DNA of 64,000 bases from Hyphococcus formosus (GTDB lineage: Bacteria; Pseudomonadota; Alphaproteobacteria; Caulobacterales; Parvularculaceae): assembly GCF_046736345.1 (NCBI RefSeq), contig NZ_CP157210.1, positions 992,001 to 1,056,000 of the forward strand, read 5' to 3'. The position numbers and the translations under genes are program-made. Below the pieces are notes generated by a model. The model was given only the letters and a program-made list of their open reading frames with translations, searched no databases and was not told the DNA's origin. Below, in pieces: positions 34,087 to 44,167 of the stretch (position 1 is its first letter; each line of letters starts with the position of its first letter).

Positions 34087-34862
34087 GATCCGGCGCTCCT
34101 GAATATTCCGGCGGAACCATAAACCAGTTCGCCATCCGCGTCTTCAAAACCTAAAAAGCGCAGTGCAGAATTTATATCATCCTCAGGGGAATAGGCCCGC
34201 GCCGCGAGTTCATAGGCTAAATCCTTATTGATCCGCAGGATGATTTCCGCGCCCGCCCGGTCATTCTCGCCTTCAAGAACGACGAGCAATTGCTCCCCTT
34301 CGCAGGTTACATCTCCGTTTAACGGCAGTGCAGGCATATCATGCCGAAAAGCAGGCGCATTCAAGACGTTCGTCCAAAGCGTGCCGTCTGCGTTGATGCA
34401 CCCCTTTTTCGGCGATAACGCAATTTTATCAGCGCTGACGCGCGCAATCCCCTGGGTGGGCGCGCCAAGAATACCGTATGGGGCTAAAGCACCTAAATCG
34501 AGATCTGCGTTCAAATCTGCGATAGTAATTCTTTGGGCTGGATTTACGGAAACAATCGCGTCGCCAATGACAGCGCCCTCCTTCGCCGATAGATCGAACT
34601 TCGGGAACAATGTCAGCAATGATAACGCCGAGAGCCGGAAAGAGATATCGCCCAACGGGGCTGAGCCAATATTGACGTTTTCGAATGACCCGTTCCAAAT
34701 TGTGCCGTTCGCAGCCATATAAGAAACACGCTGGCGATCAAAATTGACAAACGTTGACACCAGACTGGCCGGCAACATCGTCACGACACCGATTAAAAAA
34801 ACGGCGCACACAACGAGCCCCATAAACCGGCTCGATAATTCAGATGTTACTTTCTTCGTCAT
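34083..34862 (-). CDS. gspN: Type II secretion protein N
   Basis: A 259-residue inner-membrane protein with one N-terminal helix (GLVVCAVFLIGVVTML) and a periplasmic domain. GTIWNGSFENVNIG and LSALSLLTLFPKFDLSAKEG are typical GspN regions. GspN is an optional component whose exact role is unclear. It overlaps gspM by 4 bases upstream and the lipoprotein gene by 4 bases downstream. Confidence 0.82.
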   Translation of the reverse strand: MTKKVTSELSSRFMGLVVCAVFLIGVVTMLPASLVSTFVNFDRQRVSYMAANGTIWNGSFENVNIGSAPLGDISFRLSALSLLTLFPKFDLSAKEGAVIGDAIVSVNPAQRITIADLNADLDLGALAPYGILGAPTQGIARVSADKIALSPKKGCINADGTLWTNVLNAPAFRHDMPALPLNGDVTCEGEQLLVVLEGENDRAGAEIILRINKDLAYELAARAYSPEDDINSALRFLGFEDADGELVYGSAGIFRSAGS

Positions 34863-35326
34863 GACATCCGTTCAAAAACGATAATCTGCGCGTTGACCAT
34901 GCCGTCCGATCCATTGGCGATGTCGGCAAACGCAACACTGATCCCATATTGGTTTTCGAGTTGCGCAATCCACGCAAAAAGCGCATCCCCGGCGAGTGGC
35001 GCAACCTGCACCTCGACTTGCCCTTCAGGCGTTTCCGATCCGATCCGCGTCAGGTCAACATTCCAATTTTTTGCGGTGGCAATCACCGCTTGCCGCAATG
35101 CCATGGGATTATATTGGTCATCGCCCCGATCCCCGGCGACCGCAGCGGCCGCGAGCGTAAGCTCGTACCCATCTCTTGCTGTTTGTGCCTTGCGCGCCGC
35201 ATCGCTTTGCCAGTCCGCAATCGGGCGAATAACGAGAAGCGAAAGCACCACAGCAACCCCGAGACCGCCGGCAATCAGAATTAAAACCCGCTCGCGCGCG
35301 GAAAGATCTTGCCACCAAGCGGTCAT
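34859..35326 (-). CDS. gspM: Type II secretion protein M
   Basis: A 155-residue bitopic protein of the inner-membrane platform. The N-terminus has the GspM hallmark WWQDLSARERVLI followed by a single helix, and the periplasmic part is a small ferredoxin-like fold (GDALFAWIAQLENQYGISVA). GspM pairs with GspL. Start and stop overlap gspL and gspN by 4 bases each. Confidence 0.9.
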   Translation of the reverse strand: MTAWWQDLSARERVLILIAGGLGVAVVLSLLVIRPIADWQSDAARKAQTARDGYELTLAAAAVAGDRGDDQYNPMALRQAVIATAKNWNVDLTRIGSETPEGQVEVQVAPLAGDALFAWIAQLENQYGISVAFADIANGSDGMVNAQIIVFERMS

Positions 35327-36519
35327 GACGCACTCACTTTCAATTCACCGAGATAAATGCCGCCGCTGCGCCGAACGCCGCCCGCTTCGCTGGCCGATAT
35401 TCCCTGCGCCGCAAGACTTTGCTTGAGCACCTCAAGGTCGTTGATGTCGGCGAAGCGCAAATTCAGCGAATACTCGTTGCGCAAAGCATTATACCGTATC
35501 CGATCAATTTGGATATTTTCGTTTTCTTCAAGACCTAAAGCGACCGCATTCGTCAATCGCGTAAACATTGGCGATCCGCTCCCGGAACCAAGAACCTGGC
35601 GCGCATGGGTACGCGGATTGACATTGGCGTAATCTGGAAATGCCGCAGCGTGAACCGCGCGCGCTTCGCGATTATACGCATCAGCGATGCGAAGGGAGCG
35701 TGCAGCATCAGCAATATTCAATACAAAAACCGAAAGGGCCAATCCCGCCGCAAGCATTGCGGCCCGCTGCCAAGGCTTTGCGGCGGCGCGCCAATTGCTC
35801 GTTTTCTTATAGGCACCTTGCAGAAAATTGACCGCGCCCGATTGCTGAAGCGCTCCGGCAAAAGTGGCGTAAAGGCTCTCACCTTCCAGCGCCGGACGGC
35901 GTTCCTGTTCAACACCCTCGGGCAGTGCGAAAGCATTCGAACCGTAAGTGATAATTTTTGAAACCGCACTATCGTTCAATAAGGTTTCGATTATATCATC
36001 CGCTATCGGACGTTCTAGCGAAAACCCCTGTAACGACACTGATCCGACAATTCGGTCATTCGCCTCGACGATTACTGCCTGTTCTTGGTCCGCTGGTAAT
36101 AGCGCAAAATCGACCGTTACGATATCAGGAGTGATCCCGATATTGCCTAACTCATCAATCCATTCATCAAGAATCGCTTTTTTAACGGCCAAAACCAAAC
36201 CGGCACCGCTTGGATGTCGCGCTATGGCGAAATGCACTTGATCAAGATTCTCAGCCAATTCGTCTTCTAATAGAAACCGAGCAGCATTCCGGAATTGAGC
36301 CTTTCCCTTGGGCGGTGACGGCATCATCCGCATCGCGACGTCTTCGCCGGGCAAGACAAGCGCCACCATCTTTGCCGCAGACGCACGTTGTCCTAGCTCG
36401 CTCAAGTGATCGAGGTTTTCCGCAATATCCGCAAGCTGAATACGTCCGTCCGACCAGAACGCCCATTTAATGGGTTCATCCGGACCACGCCCAACGATGA
36501 GAATTAATGTCTCGTTCAC
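35323..36519 (-). CDS. gspL: Type II secretion protein L
   Basis: A 398-residue protein that ties the ATPase GspE to the membrane platform. The cytoplasmic actin-like part occupies about residues 1-245 (VALVLPGEDVAMRMMPSPPKGKAQFRN). A helix at about 252-270 follows, then a periplasmic ferredoxin-like domain (INDLEVLKQSLAAQGISASEAG). Overlaps of 4 bases with gspK and gspM. Confidence 0.92.
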   Translation of the reverse strand: MNETLILIVGRGPDEPIKWAFWSDGRIQLADIAENLDHLSELGQRASAAKMVALVLPGEDVAMRMMPSPPKGKAQFRNAARFLLEDELAENLDQVHFAIARHPSGAGLVLAVKKAILDEWIDELGNIGITPDIVTVDFALLPADQEQAVIVEANDRIVGSVSLQGFSLERPIADDIIETLLNDSAVSKIITYGSNAFALPEGVEQERRPALEGESLYATFAGALQQSGAVNFLQGAYKKTSNWRAAAKPWQRAAMLAAGLALSVFVLNIADAARSLRIADAYNREARAVHAAAFPDYANVNPRTHARQVLGSGSGSPMFTRLTNAVALGLEENENIQIDRIRYNALRNEYSLNLRFADINDLEVLKQSLAAQGISASEAGGVRRSGGIYLGELKVSAS

Positions 36520-37493
36520 TTTTCTGCTCCGATCCGGCGCGACACGATACGCGCGCGGGCCCCATCAAGGGCTAGCTCTGATGTCATATTGAATACAGCC
36601 CTATCATAAACAATCTCTGCATGCGCGCGAAGATAACGCGACGTGATGTGAAACCGGCTGGTCATCTCGTTCGGCAAATGCAGTTCCTTAATGGCGGGCA
36701 TGTTCAGAAAACCAGATACATCCGTATAGCCACCGGGTGGCCGCGCACCGATAATATCGCTCGCTTTTTGCATGCTGATGTCATCCCCAAGGATTGCCGC
36801 CAATATCGGTGCATCGCGGCGTTCGAGCATGTTCACATTAATGGGCGATGGGCCAGTGTTTTCCAGCGCGCAAACATAAGGCTCCAATGCCAGATAGATC
36901 TCTTGAGAAACGCCTCTGACCGCGCGAATTTCACTGACGCTAGGAATGACCTGATTTGCGGTTCTATAGGGCGATGGGCGCGTTGTGTAATATTCATCTT
37001 CTGCGCCTTGTGGCCGGCGTTGATTGTCAAAATCAATCCAGTCGGCGATTGATTGCCCCAATGCTTGTGCTTCGAATTCACTGACCCCGACTAAACTCGC
37101 CAGTCGAACAAATTCATTGAGGGCTTTTTCGCCCGCATCTTCCTCTGATGACTGCGCGAGACTGTTCAGGTTGAAACAGGCGGTCGCATCATCAAGCACA
37201 ACCCGCGCAAAACCATTATCCAGCGGCAACTCAATTGGCTTGTTTGCCCACGGATCTTCGGAGGACATCTTGCTGTTATTCGCTTCGAATGCGGTTTCTA
37301 TGGCTTTTTTCGCCAACACCTCAATCGCAAGCGCCTCCCAAAGCGCTTCACTCCGCTCGCTTACATTACCGACCCGCGCCGCCGTCAACGAGATCTTTTC
37401 CATTGTTGCGAGGGCGACGAAGGAAAGCGTCGCCGCCAAAAGCAACACGACCAGCAAAGCGGCACCACGTTGATTGGTTCTCTTGTTCATCAT
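36516..37493 (-). CDS. gspK: Type II secretion minor pseudopilin K
   Basis: A minor pseudopilin of about 325 residues thought to cap the pseudopilus with GspI and GspJ. The prepilin site is QRG followed by AALLVVLLLAATLSFVALA; as usual for GspK, Glu at +5 is missing. The large globular domain includes LDDATACFNLNSL and SIADWIDFDNQ, and INVNM and the SAM-like GYTDVSGFLNM region. ATG 37493 gives a 4-base overlap with gspJ; upstream residues of the longer frame are unlikely. Confidence 0.92.
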   Translation of the reverse strand: MMNKRTNQRGAALLVVLLLAATLSFVALATMEKISLTAARVGNVSERSEALWEALAIEVLAKKAIETAFEANNSKMSSEDPWANKPIELPLDNGFARVVLDDATACFNLNSLAQSSEEDAGEKALNEFVRLASLVGVSEFEAQALGQSIADWIDFDNQRRPQGAEDEYYTTRPSPYRTANQVIPSVSEIRAVRGVSQEIYLALEPYVCALENTGPSPINVNMLERRDAPILAAILGDDISMQKASDIIGARPPGGYTDVSGFLNMPAIKELHLPNEMTSRFHITSRYLRAHAEIVYDRAVFNMTSELALDGARARIVSRRIGAEK

Positions 37494-38155
37494 CCGCCCC
37501 CAACTGAATTGCCGAGGGTACCGAGCCAAAAGCGTTGCTCTAAGGCGGGTTTGTTAGGCCATTCCATAGTGATGGAGATCGCCCGAGGTGATCCGGTTGC
37601 GCCGCTGGCGGGCCACATTTCGGCCCAAAGCAACTCGCCGCGATATTCGCCGCTCAAATAAGAAACGGACACATTGTCGAGATTTTCGAACAAGACCCGA
37701 TCGCGGGTTTGCGCATTCGGTGCCGCATCAAGATAGTCTCGTGTTCTGCGAATAAGCGTTCTGTCGCGATAGATATATTCAACATATTGCAAAGCGCTTC
37801 TTGGTTCTTTGGCCGCTATATTGATTGCGCCGTTGCGGACGAACGCCGCAAGAATTTGTTCGTCTTCGTCACTACGCGACCCAAAGCGCGAAACATTGCC
37901 AACAAAAACCGCATTGCGCGCAATTCCAAATTCATCGCGGATAGACCGCGGGCTGAGCTGGACGAAATCCGTCTTCATCAAGCTGCGCGCGATTTGAAAT
38001 CGCTTTAATTCGTCGTCTGCCCGTTCCAACTGATCGCGGCTATCAACGCCCAATCGGAGCGCATAGACACTCGTCGAAGCAATGGCCGCAAATATCAGCA
38101 AGGCGACCAACACCTCCGGCAATGTCATGCCGTGCTGCTTATCTCGCTGTGTCAC
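37490..38155 (-). CDS. gspJ: Type II secretion minor pseudopilin J
   Basis: A 221-residue minor pseudopilin. The leader MTQRDKQHG is cleaved before MTLPEVLVALLIFAAIAST (G|M-T-L-P-E, Glu at +5). The globular part contains FVQLSPRSIRDEFG and YRDRTLIRRTRDYLDA. It forms the tip complex with GspI and GspK. ATGA overlap with gspI. Confidence 0.9.
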   Translation of the reverse strand: MTQRDKQHGMTLPEVLVALLIFAAIASTSVYALRLGVDSRDQLERADDELKRFQIARSLMKTDFVQLSPRSIRDEFGIARNAVFVGNVSRFGSRSDEDEQILAAFVRNGAINIAAKEPRSALQYVEYIYRDRTLIRRTRDYLDAAPNAQTRDRVLFENLDNVSVSYLSGEYRGELLWAEMWPASGATGSPRAISITMEWPNKPALEQRFWLGTLGNSVGGG

Positions 38156-38526
38156 GGCACCCTCCGCATCGAGGTTGCACGGGCAATCACCTGATCGCTG
38201 TCTTTTGGCATGATGGCGATCTCAAGACGGAACACACCCTCGACACCGCTTTCGATGGTGGTTCGCCGGTAAAGCAACGGAATACTTCCGACGGTGGTTT
38301 CCCCTTCCTCGACACCAAGTTCGAGCGCCCTGGGCAATACCATCGCTTCGACCATCAAATTATCGGCTGCGATCATCCCCAGATGACGATTTTCGATGGT
38401 TGAAACAAAACGGGTGTTCTGTCCGATCAGCGCCAGCAAGGCGGCAATGACAAAACCCATCACCGCAAGCGCGACCAATGTTTCAACAAGCGTTATGCCC
38501 CGTTGATTATTCCGGCGCATTGGCAT
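38152..38526 (-). CDS. gspI: Type II secretion minor pseudopilin I
   Basis: A 124-residue minor pseudopilin. The leader ends RG before ITLVETLVALAVMGF with Glu at +5. The remainder includes ADNLMVEAMV, the usual GspI region. Overlaps gspH by 20 bases and gspJ by 4. Confidence 0.92.
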   Translation of the reverse strand: MPMRRNNQRGITLVETLVALAVMGFVIAALLALIGQNTRFVSTIENRHLGMIAADNLMVEAMVLPRALELGVEEGETTVGSIPLLYRRTTIESGVEGVFRLEIAIMPKDSDQVIARATSMRRVP

Positions 38527-39040
38527 TCACCTCAACTTTGCCGAAATCATCCATCGTCACATAGAAAATTTCACGGCCGCGCCGAATTCCGACGCTCATC
38601 GGCATCGTTTCTCCGGTCGGGCTAAAAATTAGTGTCCGTATTTCTGGTTCAGACAAATCTGATTGCGCTTCGCGATTGCCGGTGTTTTCGCTCAGAATTT
38701 GCAAACTCGTTTCGCGATCCAATTCTATGTCGTGCAGGCCCGGCTCGCTTACGGCAATCCACGCGCCATTTTCATATTGGCGAAAACGATACCCGGTGGC
38801 GTCAATTTCTAACGCAATCGGTATGCCCGCCGTAATCGCCGTACCGGCCGCGTGATTCAGTTTCGCCGCAAACCGCTCAGCACTATTGCGCAGATCACTA
38901 ACGGGTGGCGGCGTCGTCAAAATGACAACACCGGCAACCATGGCCAAGATCACCAACACCACCAATAGCTCGACGAGGGTTACGCCGCGCTGATGGTTTG
39001 GATCAAATGCGAAACGCCTATTCCGTCGTCCAGTTACCAA
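38507..39040 (-). CDS. gspH: Type II secretion minor pseudopilin H
   Basis: A minor pseudopilin linking the tip to the GspG fibre. The cleavage site is HQRG before VTLVELLVVLVILAMV. The C-domain has FAAKLNHAAGTAITAGIPIALEID and GVRRGREIFYV-like GIRRGREIFYVTMDDFG. The start is uncertain: TTG 39040, after CAGGACG, gives a normal 18-residue leader and 177 residues. ATGs at 39076 and 39142 give overlong leaders within gspG. Confidence 0.85.
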   Translation of the reverse strand: MVTGRRNRRFAFDPNHQRGVTLVELLVVLVILAMVAGVVILTTPPPVSDLRNSAERFAAKLNHAAGTAITAGIPIALEIDATGYRFRQYENGAWIAVSEPGLHDIELDRETSLQILSENTGNREAQSDLSEPEIRTLIFSPTGETMPMSVGIRRGREIFYVTMDDFGKVEVNANAPE

Positions 39041-39491
39041 TGTCCGCGTCCTGACCTTCGCCGCCGGGTTCGCCATCTGCGCCGTATGAATAAAGATCAT
39101 AGGCACCGCCGCGTTCGCCCGGAAATTCATATTGGAATTCATTGCCCCAGCCGTCTAACGGCAAACCGCCGCGCAAATATCCGCCCGGTCGATAATTGGC
39201 GCTATTCTTCGCATCACTGGGCACATTCACCAGCGCTTCCAGGCCCTGCTGGGTGGTCGGATAGCTGCGCATATCAAGACGATACTGATCGAGCGAATTC
39301 TCGATGATATCAATCTGAATTCTCGTTGTGTCCACGGCGGCTTTATCCGCCGCAGGCAGAACATTGATGACAACAATGGCGGAAACAAGCGCCAGAATTG
39401 CCAATACAACAAGCAATTCGACAAGCGTAATACCGCGCTGGTTACGACGCTTTTTTGCTGATTTCCGTAGGTCCATCTTTTTCTCCATCAT
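39018..39491 (-). CDS. gspG: Type II secretion major pseudopilin G
   Basis: The main pseudopilus subunit, up to 157 residues. NQRG precedes ITLVELLVVLAILALV with Glu at +5. YPTTQQGLEALV, GYLRGGLPLDGWGNEFQY and YDLYSYGADGEPGGEG are the diagnostic GspG calcium-site and core regions. The first ATG overlaps the gspF stop (TAATG); the ATG at 39476, after GGAG, is also plausible and gives a shorter leader. Confidence 0.96.
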   Translation of the reverse strand: MMEKKMDLRKSAKKRRNQRGITLVELLVVLAILALVSAIVVINVLPAADKAAVDTTRIQIDIIENSLDQYRLDMRSYPTTQQGLEALVNVPSDAKNSANYRPGGYLRGGLPLDGWGNEFQYEFPGERGGAYDLYSYGADGEPGGEGQDADIGNWTTE

Positions 39492-40705
39492 TACCCCGCC
39501 GCCAATGTATTGAACTGAAGGATAGGCATTAAAATTGACAATACGATCACCAAGACCGCTCCGCCCATCGCTACGATGATCGCCGGCTCCAGCAATCTTA
39601 ACGCTACGGTCGAGGCGGTATCAAACTCTTCTTCGAGCTGTGTAGCGGCCTTGTCGAGCAGATCGGAAAGCGCACCGGAGCGCTCTCCCGCCGCCACCAT
39701 GTGCACCATCATTGGCGGTAATGCGTTTGCGCGCTTTAGCGCTGCTGCAAGTGATGCGCCCTCGCCGACCATCGTGACAGTCTTATCAAGGCGCGCGCGA
39801 ATATAGGCGTTGCTGACGGTCCGTTGCGCGCCGACAATACTGTCGATCAGCGGCGCACCGCCAGCAAATAGCGTCGCCAATGTTCGGCCAAAACGCGCAC
39901 CATCAACCGCGCGGGCCAAGTTCCCAAATACGGGCAATCGTAGCACCCGTTCATCAACCCAAAGCCTGACGTTAGGCTCTTTCATCGCGCGCCAGGCAGC
40001 AAAGCCCAAGGCGATCAAAACAAAAAACGCAACGAGACCATATTGAACGATCCAGTCAGATATTCCGACCACGAGCCGCGTCAGAAAGGGAAGCTGTGCC
40101 CCGAAACTGTCGAACTGGGCGACGATCTTTGGGACGACATAGACCATCAGTGCCGTGACGACCCCGCCAGCGATCACGGCTAACGCGGCCGGATAGATCA
40201 GTGACGAGATAGCTTTGTTTTTGAGCGCGCGGTTTTTCTCGAGCATGGTTGCAAGCCGCGAGAGAACCCCCGGCAGGTCGCCGGACATTTCACCGGCGGC
40301 GATCACCCCCCGGTAAAGCGCCGGAAAGGATTTCTGATCCTCAGCCAAGGCGTCAGCAAAACGCCACCCTTCCATCACCCGTTCACGCACCGCAATCAGG
40401 CGTGTTCGACTACCGGGCGCTGATGTCTGTAACGATACCGCGTTCAAAGCCTCTTCCAACGGTGTGCCGGCACCAATCAGCGCCGCGAGCTGGCGCGTAA
40501 TGGAAACAAGTTCCCCCGCCGGAATCCGCGCCGGTTTTTTACTGGCCGAAGCGGCGGTTTGCTCATGGCGTGGCGCAGAGAGTTTCAGCGGCGTGAGCTT
40601 CATTCGCCGCAATTCATTCCGCGCCTGCCGTTGACTATCCGCAGAAACGACACCTCGGCGGGTTTTCCCGCCAAGATCGACCGCCTCATATTCAAAGGCT
40701 GGCAT
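39491..40705 (-). CDS. gspF: Type II secretion inner-membrane platform protein F
   Basis: A polytopic platform protein of 404 residues. MPAFEYEAVDLGGKTRRGVV is the GspF start. Two GspF domains follow (LAALIGAGTPLEEAL; LATLFAGGAPLIDSI), with three membrane helices, the last near the C-terminus (IIVAMGGAVLVIVLSILMPI). ATG 40705 follows AAGGAGGG and is preferred over the longer frame. It overlaps the gspE end by 14 bases. Confidence 0.95.
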   Translation of the reverse strand: MPAFEYEAVDLGGKTRRGVVSADSQRQARNELRRMKLTPLKLSAPRHEQTAASASKKPARIPAGELVSITRQLAALIGAGTPLEEALNAVSLQTSAPGSRTRLIAVRERVMEGWRFADALAEDQKSFPALYRGVIAAGEMSGDLPGVLSRLATMLEKNRALKNKAISSLIYPAALAVIAGGVVTALMVYVVPKIVAQFDSFGAQLPFLTRLVVGISDWIVQYGLVAFFVLIALGFAAWRAMKEPNVRLWVDERVLRLPVFGNLARAVDGARFGRTLATLFAGGAPLIDSIVGAQRTVSNAYIRARLDKTVTMVGEGASLAAALKRANALPPMMVHMVAAGERSGALSDLLDKAATQLEEEFDTASTVALRLLEPAIIVAMGGAVLVIVLSILMPILQFNTLAAG

Positions 40706-42194
40706 TGTCGCCCTCCTTGCGGACAACACGCATGACTTCCTCAACGGAGGTGACGCCATTCAAAACATGCTTGAAACCAGATTGCGCCAGCGTATCGACA
40801 TTTCTAAAGACGTAATCTTCTAATTCGTGCTCGCTGCCATTATCGTGGATCAGGCGTTTCATCTGATCATCAACGATAATTAATTCGTACACACCGATAC
40901 GGCCTTCATAACCGGTTTGATTGCAACGGCCACACCCCACAGGCCGCATCAATTCGACATTGCCGCTAACGCCCAAGAGCTTTTTAGTTGCTTCATCGGC
41001 GCTATAGGTTTCCTTGCAGGACGGGCACAAACGCCGCACAAGGCGCTGCGCTAACACGGCCACCACCGTAGACGATAGCAAAAATGGCTCAACGCCCATG
41101 TCACGCAACCGGGTGATCGCACCCGCTGCCGAATTCGTATGAACCGTTGACAAAACCAGATGCCCGGTAAGCGAGGCCTGCACCGCAATTTCCGCCGTTT
41201 CGACGTCGCGGATCTCACCGACCATTACAATATCCGGGTCCTGACGAAGGATCGCCCTAAGGCCCGTTGCGAAGGTCATACCCACTTTTGGATTAATCTG
41301 GGTCTGGCCGACCCCATCGACCGCATACTCAACCGGGTCTTCGACGGTCAGAATATTCCGGCTCGGCTCGTTCAATAGGCTTAATGCGCCATAAAGCGTC
41401 GTTGTCTTCCCGGAACCGGTCGGTCCGGTTACGAGAATAATTCCGTTTGGGCGCTGGAGAACCTGTTTAAACCGCTCAAGGATCGGTGCCGGCATCCCCA
41501 GACCATCAAGATCAAGCCGCGCTTCATCTTTATCGAGAATACGCATCACCACGCGCTCGCCAAAACGGGCGGGAAGCGTAGACACACGCACATCAACCGT
41601 TCTGCCGCCAAGCGCGAGGGAAATTCGCCCGTCCTGGGGTACCCGGCGTTCCGCGATATCAAGCCGCGCCATCACCTTCACGCGCGATGTAAGAACTGGC
41701 GTCATCCGCGACGGTAGCGATAAAACTTCGCGCAATACGCCATCAATCCGTAACCGGATCGATAAAGTCTTTTCATACGGCTCAATGTGAATGTCGGAGG
41801 CTTTTACCTTCACGGCCTCGGCGATCATCGCGTTAATCAAGCGGATAACCGGCGCGTCATTTTCTGAATCGAGAAGGTCCGCTGTTTTCGGCAGGCCTTC
41901 TGCGAGCGATGCGAGGTCACTTTCATCGCCTTCAAGGTCGAGGTCAGCCGCCGAAATCCCTTCAACCGAATAGATCTCCGACAGGCGACGCTCGAACATT
42001 TCGGGCGGAAGAATATCGACCTTAATCGGTGCACCAATGGCGCGGCGGGCTTCGATGATCGCCCATGGTTCGGGCGTTGTCCCGCGCGCACCAAGCACAA
42101 CCGGGCTTACCTCATCGTCTAAAACGATAAGGCCCCGCTCCTTTGCAAAAGCGTAGGAGAAACGCGCCGAAGAAATGGTGCTTTGTTCACTCAT
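40692..42194 (-). CDS. gspE: Type II secretion ATPase E
   Basis: A 500-residue cytoplasmic ATPase that drives pseudopilus assembly. Walker A GPTGSGKTT is at 257-265, the Asp box ILTVEDPVEY near 281, Walker B DIVMVGEIRD at 321-330, and the His box LVLSTVHTNSA near 347. The zinc module with four cysteines (C390, C393, C421, C424) is intact. The N-domain (residues 1-110) would contact GspL. It is 11 bp downstream of gspD. Confidence 0.96.
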   Translation of the reverse strand: MSEQSTISSARFSYAFAKERGLIVLDDEVSPVVLGARGTTPEPWAIIEARRAIGAPIKVDILPPEMFERRLSEIYSVEGISAADLDLEGDESDLASLAEGLPKTADLLDSENDAPVIRLINAMIAEAVKVKASDIHIEPYEKTLSIRLRIDGVLREVLSLPSRMTPVLTSRVKVMARLDIAERRVPQDGRISLALGGRTVDVRVSTLPARFGERVVMRILDKDEARLDLDGLGMPAPILERFKQVLQRPNGIILVTGPTGSGKTTTLYGALSLLNEPSRNILTVEDPVEYAVDGVGQTQINPKVGMTFATGLRAILRQDPDIVMVGEIRDVETAEIAVQASLTGHLVLSTVHTNSAAGAITRLRDMGVEPFLLSSTVVAVLAQRLVRRLCPSCKETYSADEATKKLLGVSGNVELMRPVGCGRCNQTGYEGRIGVYELIIVDDQMKRLIHDNGSEHELEDYVFRNVDTLAQSGFKHVLNGVTSVEEVMRVVRKEGDNASL

Positions 42195-42205
42195 GGCCTG
42201 TTCGC

Positions 42206-44167
42206 CTATTGCGGTGCTGTTGTTCCCGTCACTTCATCGATCAGTTTTTCCATGCCGGAGATCGGTGTTCCATCACGCAGGAGTTCACGGGCGCGCATGT
42301 AATCCATTTTACGACCGGTCGCCAAATTCGCCGATGACTGATCGCGGATGATAGATGGTCTGATAAAGACCATCAGATTTTGCCGTCGCCGCTCGCGCGA
42401 TGTGGATTTAAAGAGATTACCAACCGCCGGAATATCGCCAAGATAAGGCACCTTGGATTCCTTGTCCTCGCGGGTATCGTCAATCAATCCACCAATCACA
42501 AGAATATCGCCGTCATCAACCAGTGCGGTTGTCGAGATTTCGCGCTTATTGGTGATAAGATCCGTAGACGTTGATAAAATCGGGCCTGCGACACTAGAAA
42601 TTTCCTGAACAATTTTAAGCGTGACGGTGCCGCCCTCATTCACCTGCGGTGTGACCTCCAGAATAACACCGACTTCCTGACGGCTGACGGTTCTGAACGC
42701 ATTGGTCAGGTTATCGCCAACGGCCTCGCCAGTAGTGACCGGAATTTCCTGCCCGACCTGCAAACGTGCGGTTTCATTATCGAGCGTCATGATCGATGGG
42801 GTTGAGAGTACATTCGAAAATGAATCGTCCTGAATGGCCGTTAAAATAGCGCCGAAGAAGGAATTCTCGCCAAGTTTCCCTGCCCCGCCAAGCGCAAAGC
42901 CATTAAAGCCAAGCAGTGAATTCACCGCGGCTTCGGTAAGCGCGCTTTTTTGGTCGCTAAGATCACCGCCCACAACATCAGACTCGAGCAACGCTGCGCC
43001 CGCCGCTGCCAGAATATTCGGTTGCGCGCTTGAGAAATTGGTCGTCGAGAACGGAACTCGAGAACCTTCTGTTCCGGTCAAGAAATATTGCAGGCCAAGG
43101 TCGCGAACAGTCGTATCGGACACGTCAACAATAATCGCCTCGACCAGGACTTGTGCGCGCCGCACATCAAGCTGCGTGATGACATTTTGCAATGTCCGCT
43201 GAATTTCGGCGTCGCCATTGATAATCAGTGAATTGGTTGGCTTGTGATAAGAAACACTCGCGCGGGTGCGGCCCGGCGCACCATCAATGCCAGATCCCGA
43301 TGTGCTGTTCACCACTTCGGTTAAGAGCGGCGCCATTTCCTCGGCGTCCGCATGTTTTAGATAAACGACCGAAAGGTTTGAGGTGGCCCCGCCAAATTGA
43401 TCAAGTTCGCTGACCACCAATTCGAGCCGGCGCATTAATGATGGCTCTGCACGGATCAGCAGTGAATTGCTCGCCTCAACCGGTACGACAGAAAATGCAC
43501 CGCGCGCGCCGGATTCCTCGTTCATCTCCGATGCCAATTCGCTGACCAAGCGCGATAGTTCGACAGCGGATGAATGCTGCAATGGGATCGTGCGATAAAT
43601 CGTCGTGTCCTGATCGAGTTTTTTCAGAACCTCCGTAATGCGGGCTACATTATCGGCAGTATCCACAACGATAATTGAATTGCCGGTCCGTACCGGACTA
43701 ACAACACCATTATTCCCGATGATCTGAGCGAGATTGGCCGCCGCTTCGCGCGCATCCACATAATTGAGACGTATGATCTGCGTTGTCAGGTCCGATCCGC
43801 GCCCTTCACCGACGGGGCCCGCAGCGCGCGCCGCCTCTTGAAGGGGGACAATCCGGTATTTCCCGTCACCTGCAGGGGTCGCCGCAAAATCATTGACCCG
43901 CAACACCGCCTGAAACAGCTCCCACGCCTCGTCCGCACAAAGGCGGCCATTCGGCGGTGATTTAACGGTTACCCGGCCTTGCACGGCGGGATCGAGCAAG
44001 AATGTCCGACCTGTCCGAATAGCGATCTCGTCAACAACCGCGCGAATATCAGCGTCTTCATAATTTAGCGCCGCGCCGCAATTCTCTTGTGCCATTGCTG
44101 ATAAAGGCGTGACTGCCCCAATCGCCGCAACAAGAACAGCCGGTATGGCTCTCGCTAACTTCACCAT
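42206..44167 (-). CDS. gspD: Type II secretion secretin D
   Basis: A 653-residue outer-membrane secretin. The signal peptide ends SAMAQ. N0-N3 domains follow (NYEDADIRAVVDEIAIRTGRTF; repeated INGDAEIQ-like modules). The secretin core contains VPYLGDIPAVGNLF and ends LMVFIRPSIIRD. About 45 residues remain after the core, a candidate S-domain that could bind a pilotin such as the lipoprotein at the operon end. It overlaps gspC by one base. Confidence 0.96.
   Translation of the reverse strand: MVKLARAIPAVLVAAIGAVTPLSAMAQENCGAALNYEDADIRAVVDEIAIRTGRTFLLDPAVQGRVTVKSPPNGRLCADEAWELFQAVLRVNDFAATPAGDGKYRIVPLQEAARAAGPVGEGRGSDLTTQIIRLNYVDAREAAANLAQIIGNNGVVSPVRTGNSIIVVDTADNVARITEVLKKLDQDTTIYRTIPLQHSSAVELSRLVSELASEMNEESGARGAFSVVPVEASNSLLIRAEPSLMRRLELVVSELDQFGGATSNLSVVYLKHADAEEMAPLLTEVVNSTSGSGIDGAPGRTRASVSYHKPTNSLIINGDAEIQRTLQNVITQLDVRRAQVLVEAIIVDVSDTTVRDLGLQYFLTGTEGSRVPFSTTNFSSAQPNILAAAGAALLESDVVGGDLSDQKSALTEAAVNSLLGFNGFALGGAGKLGENSFFGAILTAIQDDSFSNVLSTPSIMTLDNETARLQVGQEIPVTTGEAVGDNLTNAFRTVSRQEVGVILEVTPQVNEGGTVTLKIVQEISSVAGPILSTSTDLITNKREISTTALVDDGDILVIGGLIDDTREDKESKVPYLGDIPAVGNLFKSTSRERRRQNLMVFIRPSIIRDQSSANLATGRKMDYMRARELLRDGTPISGMEKLIDEVTGTTAPQ

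Noticed and set aside
37000..39500. A type IV pilus locus instead of type II secretion
   Set aside because: GspC, D, L, M and N, and the GspG calcium-site region, identify type II secretion; no pilT, pilQ or pilM is present.
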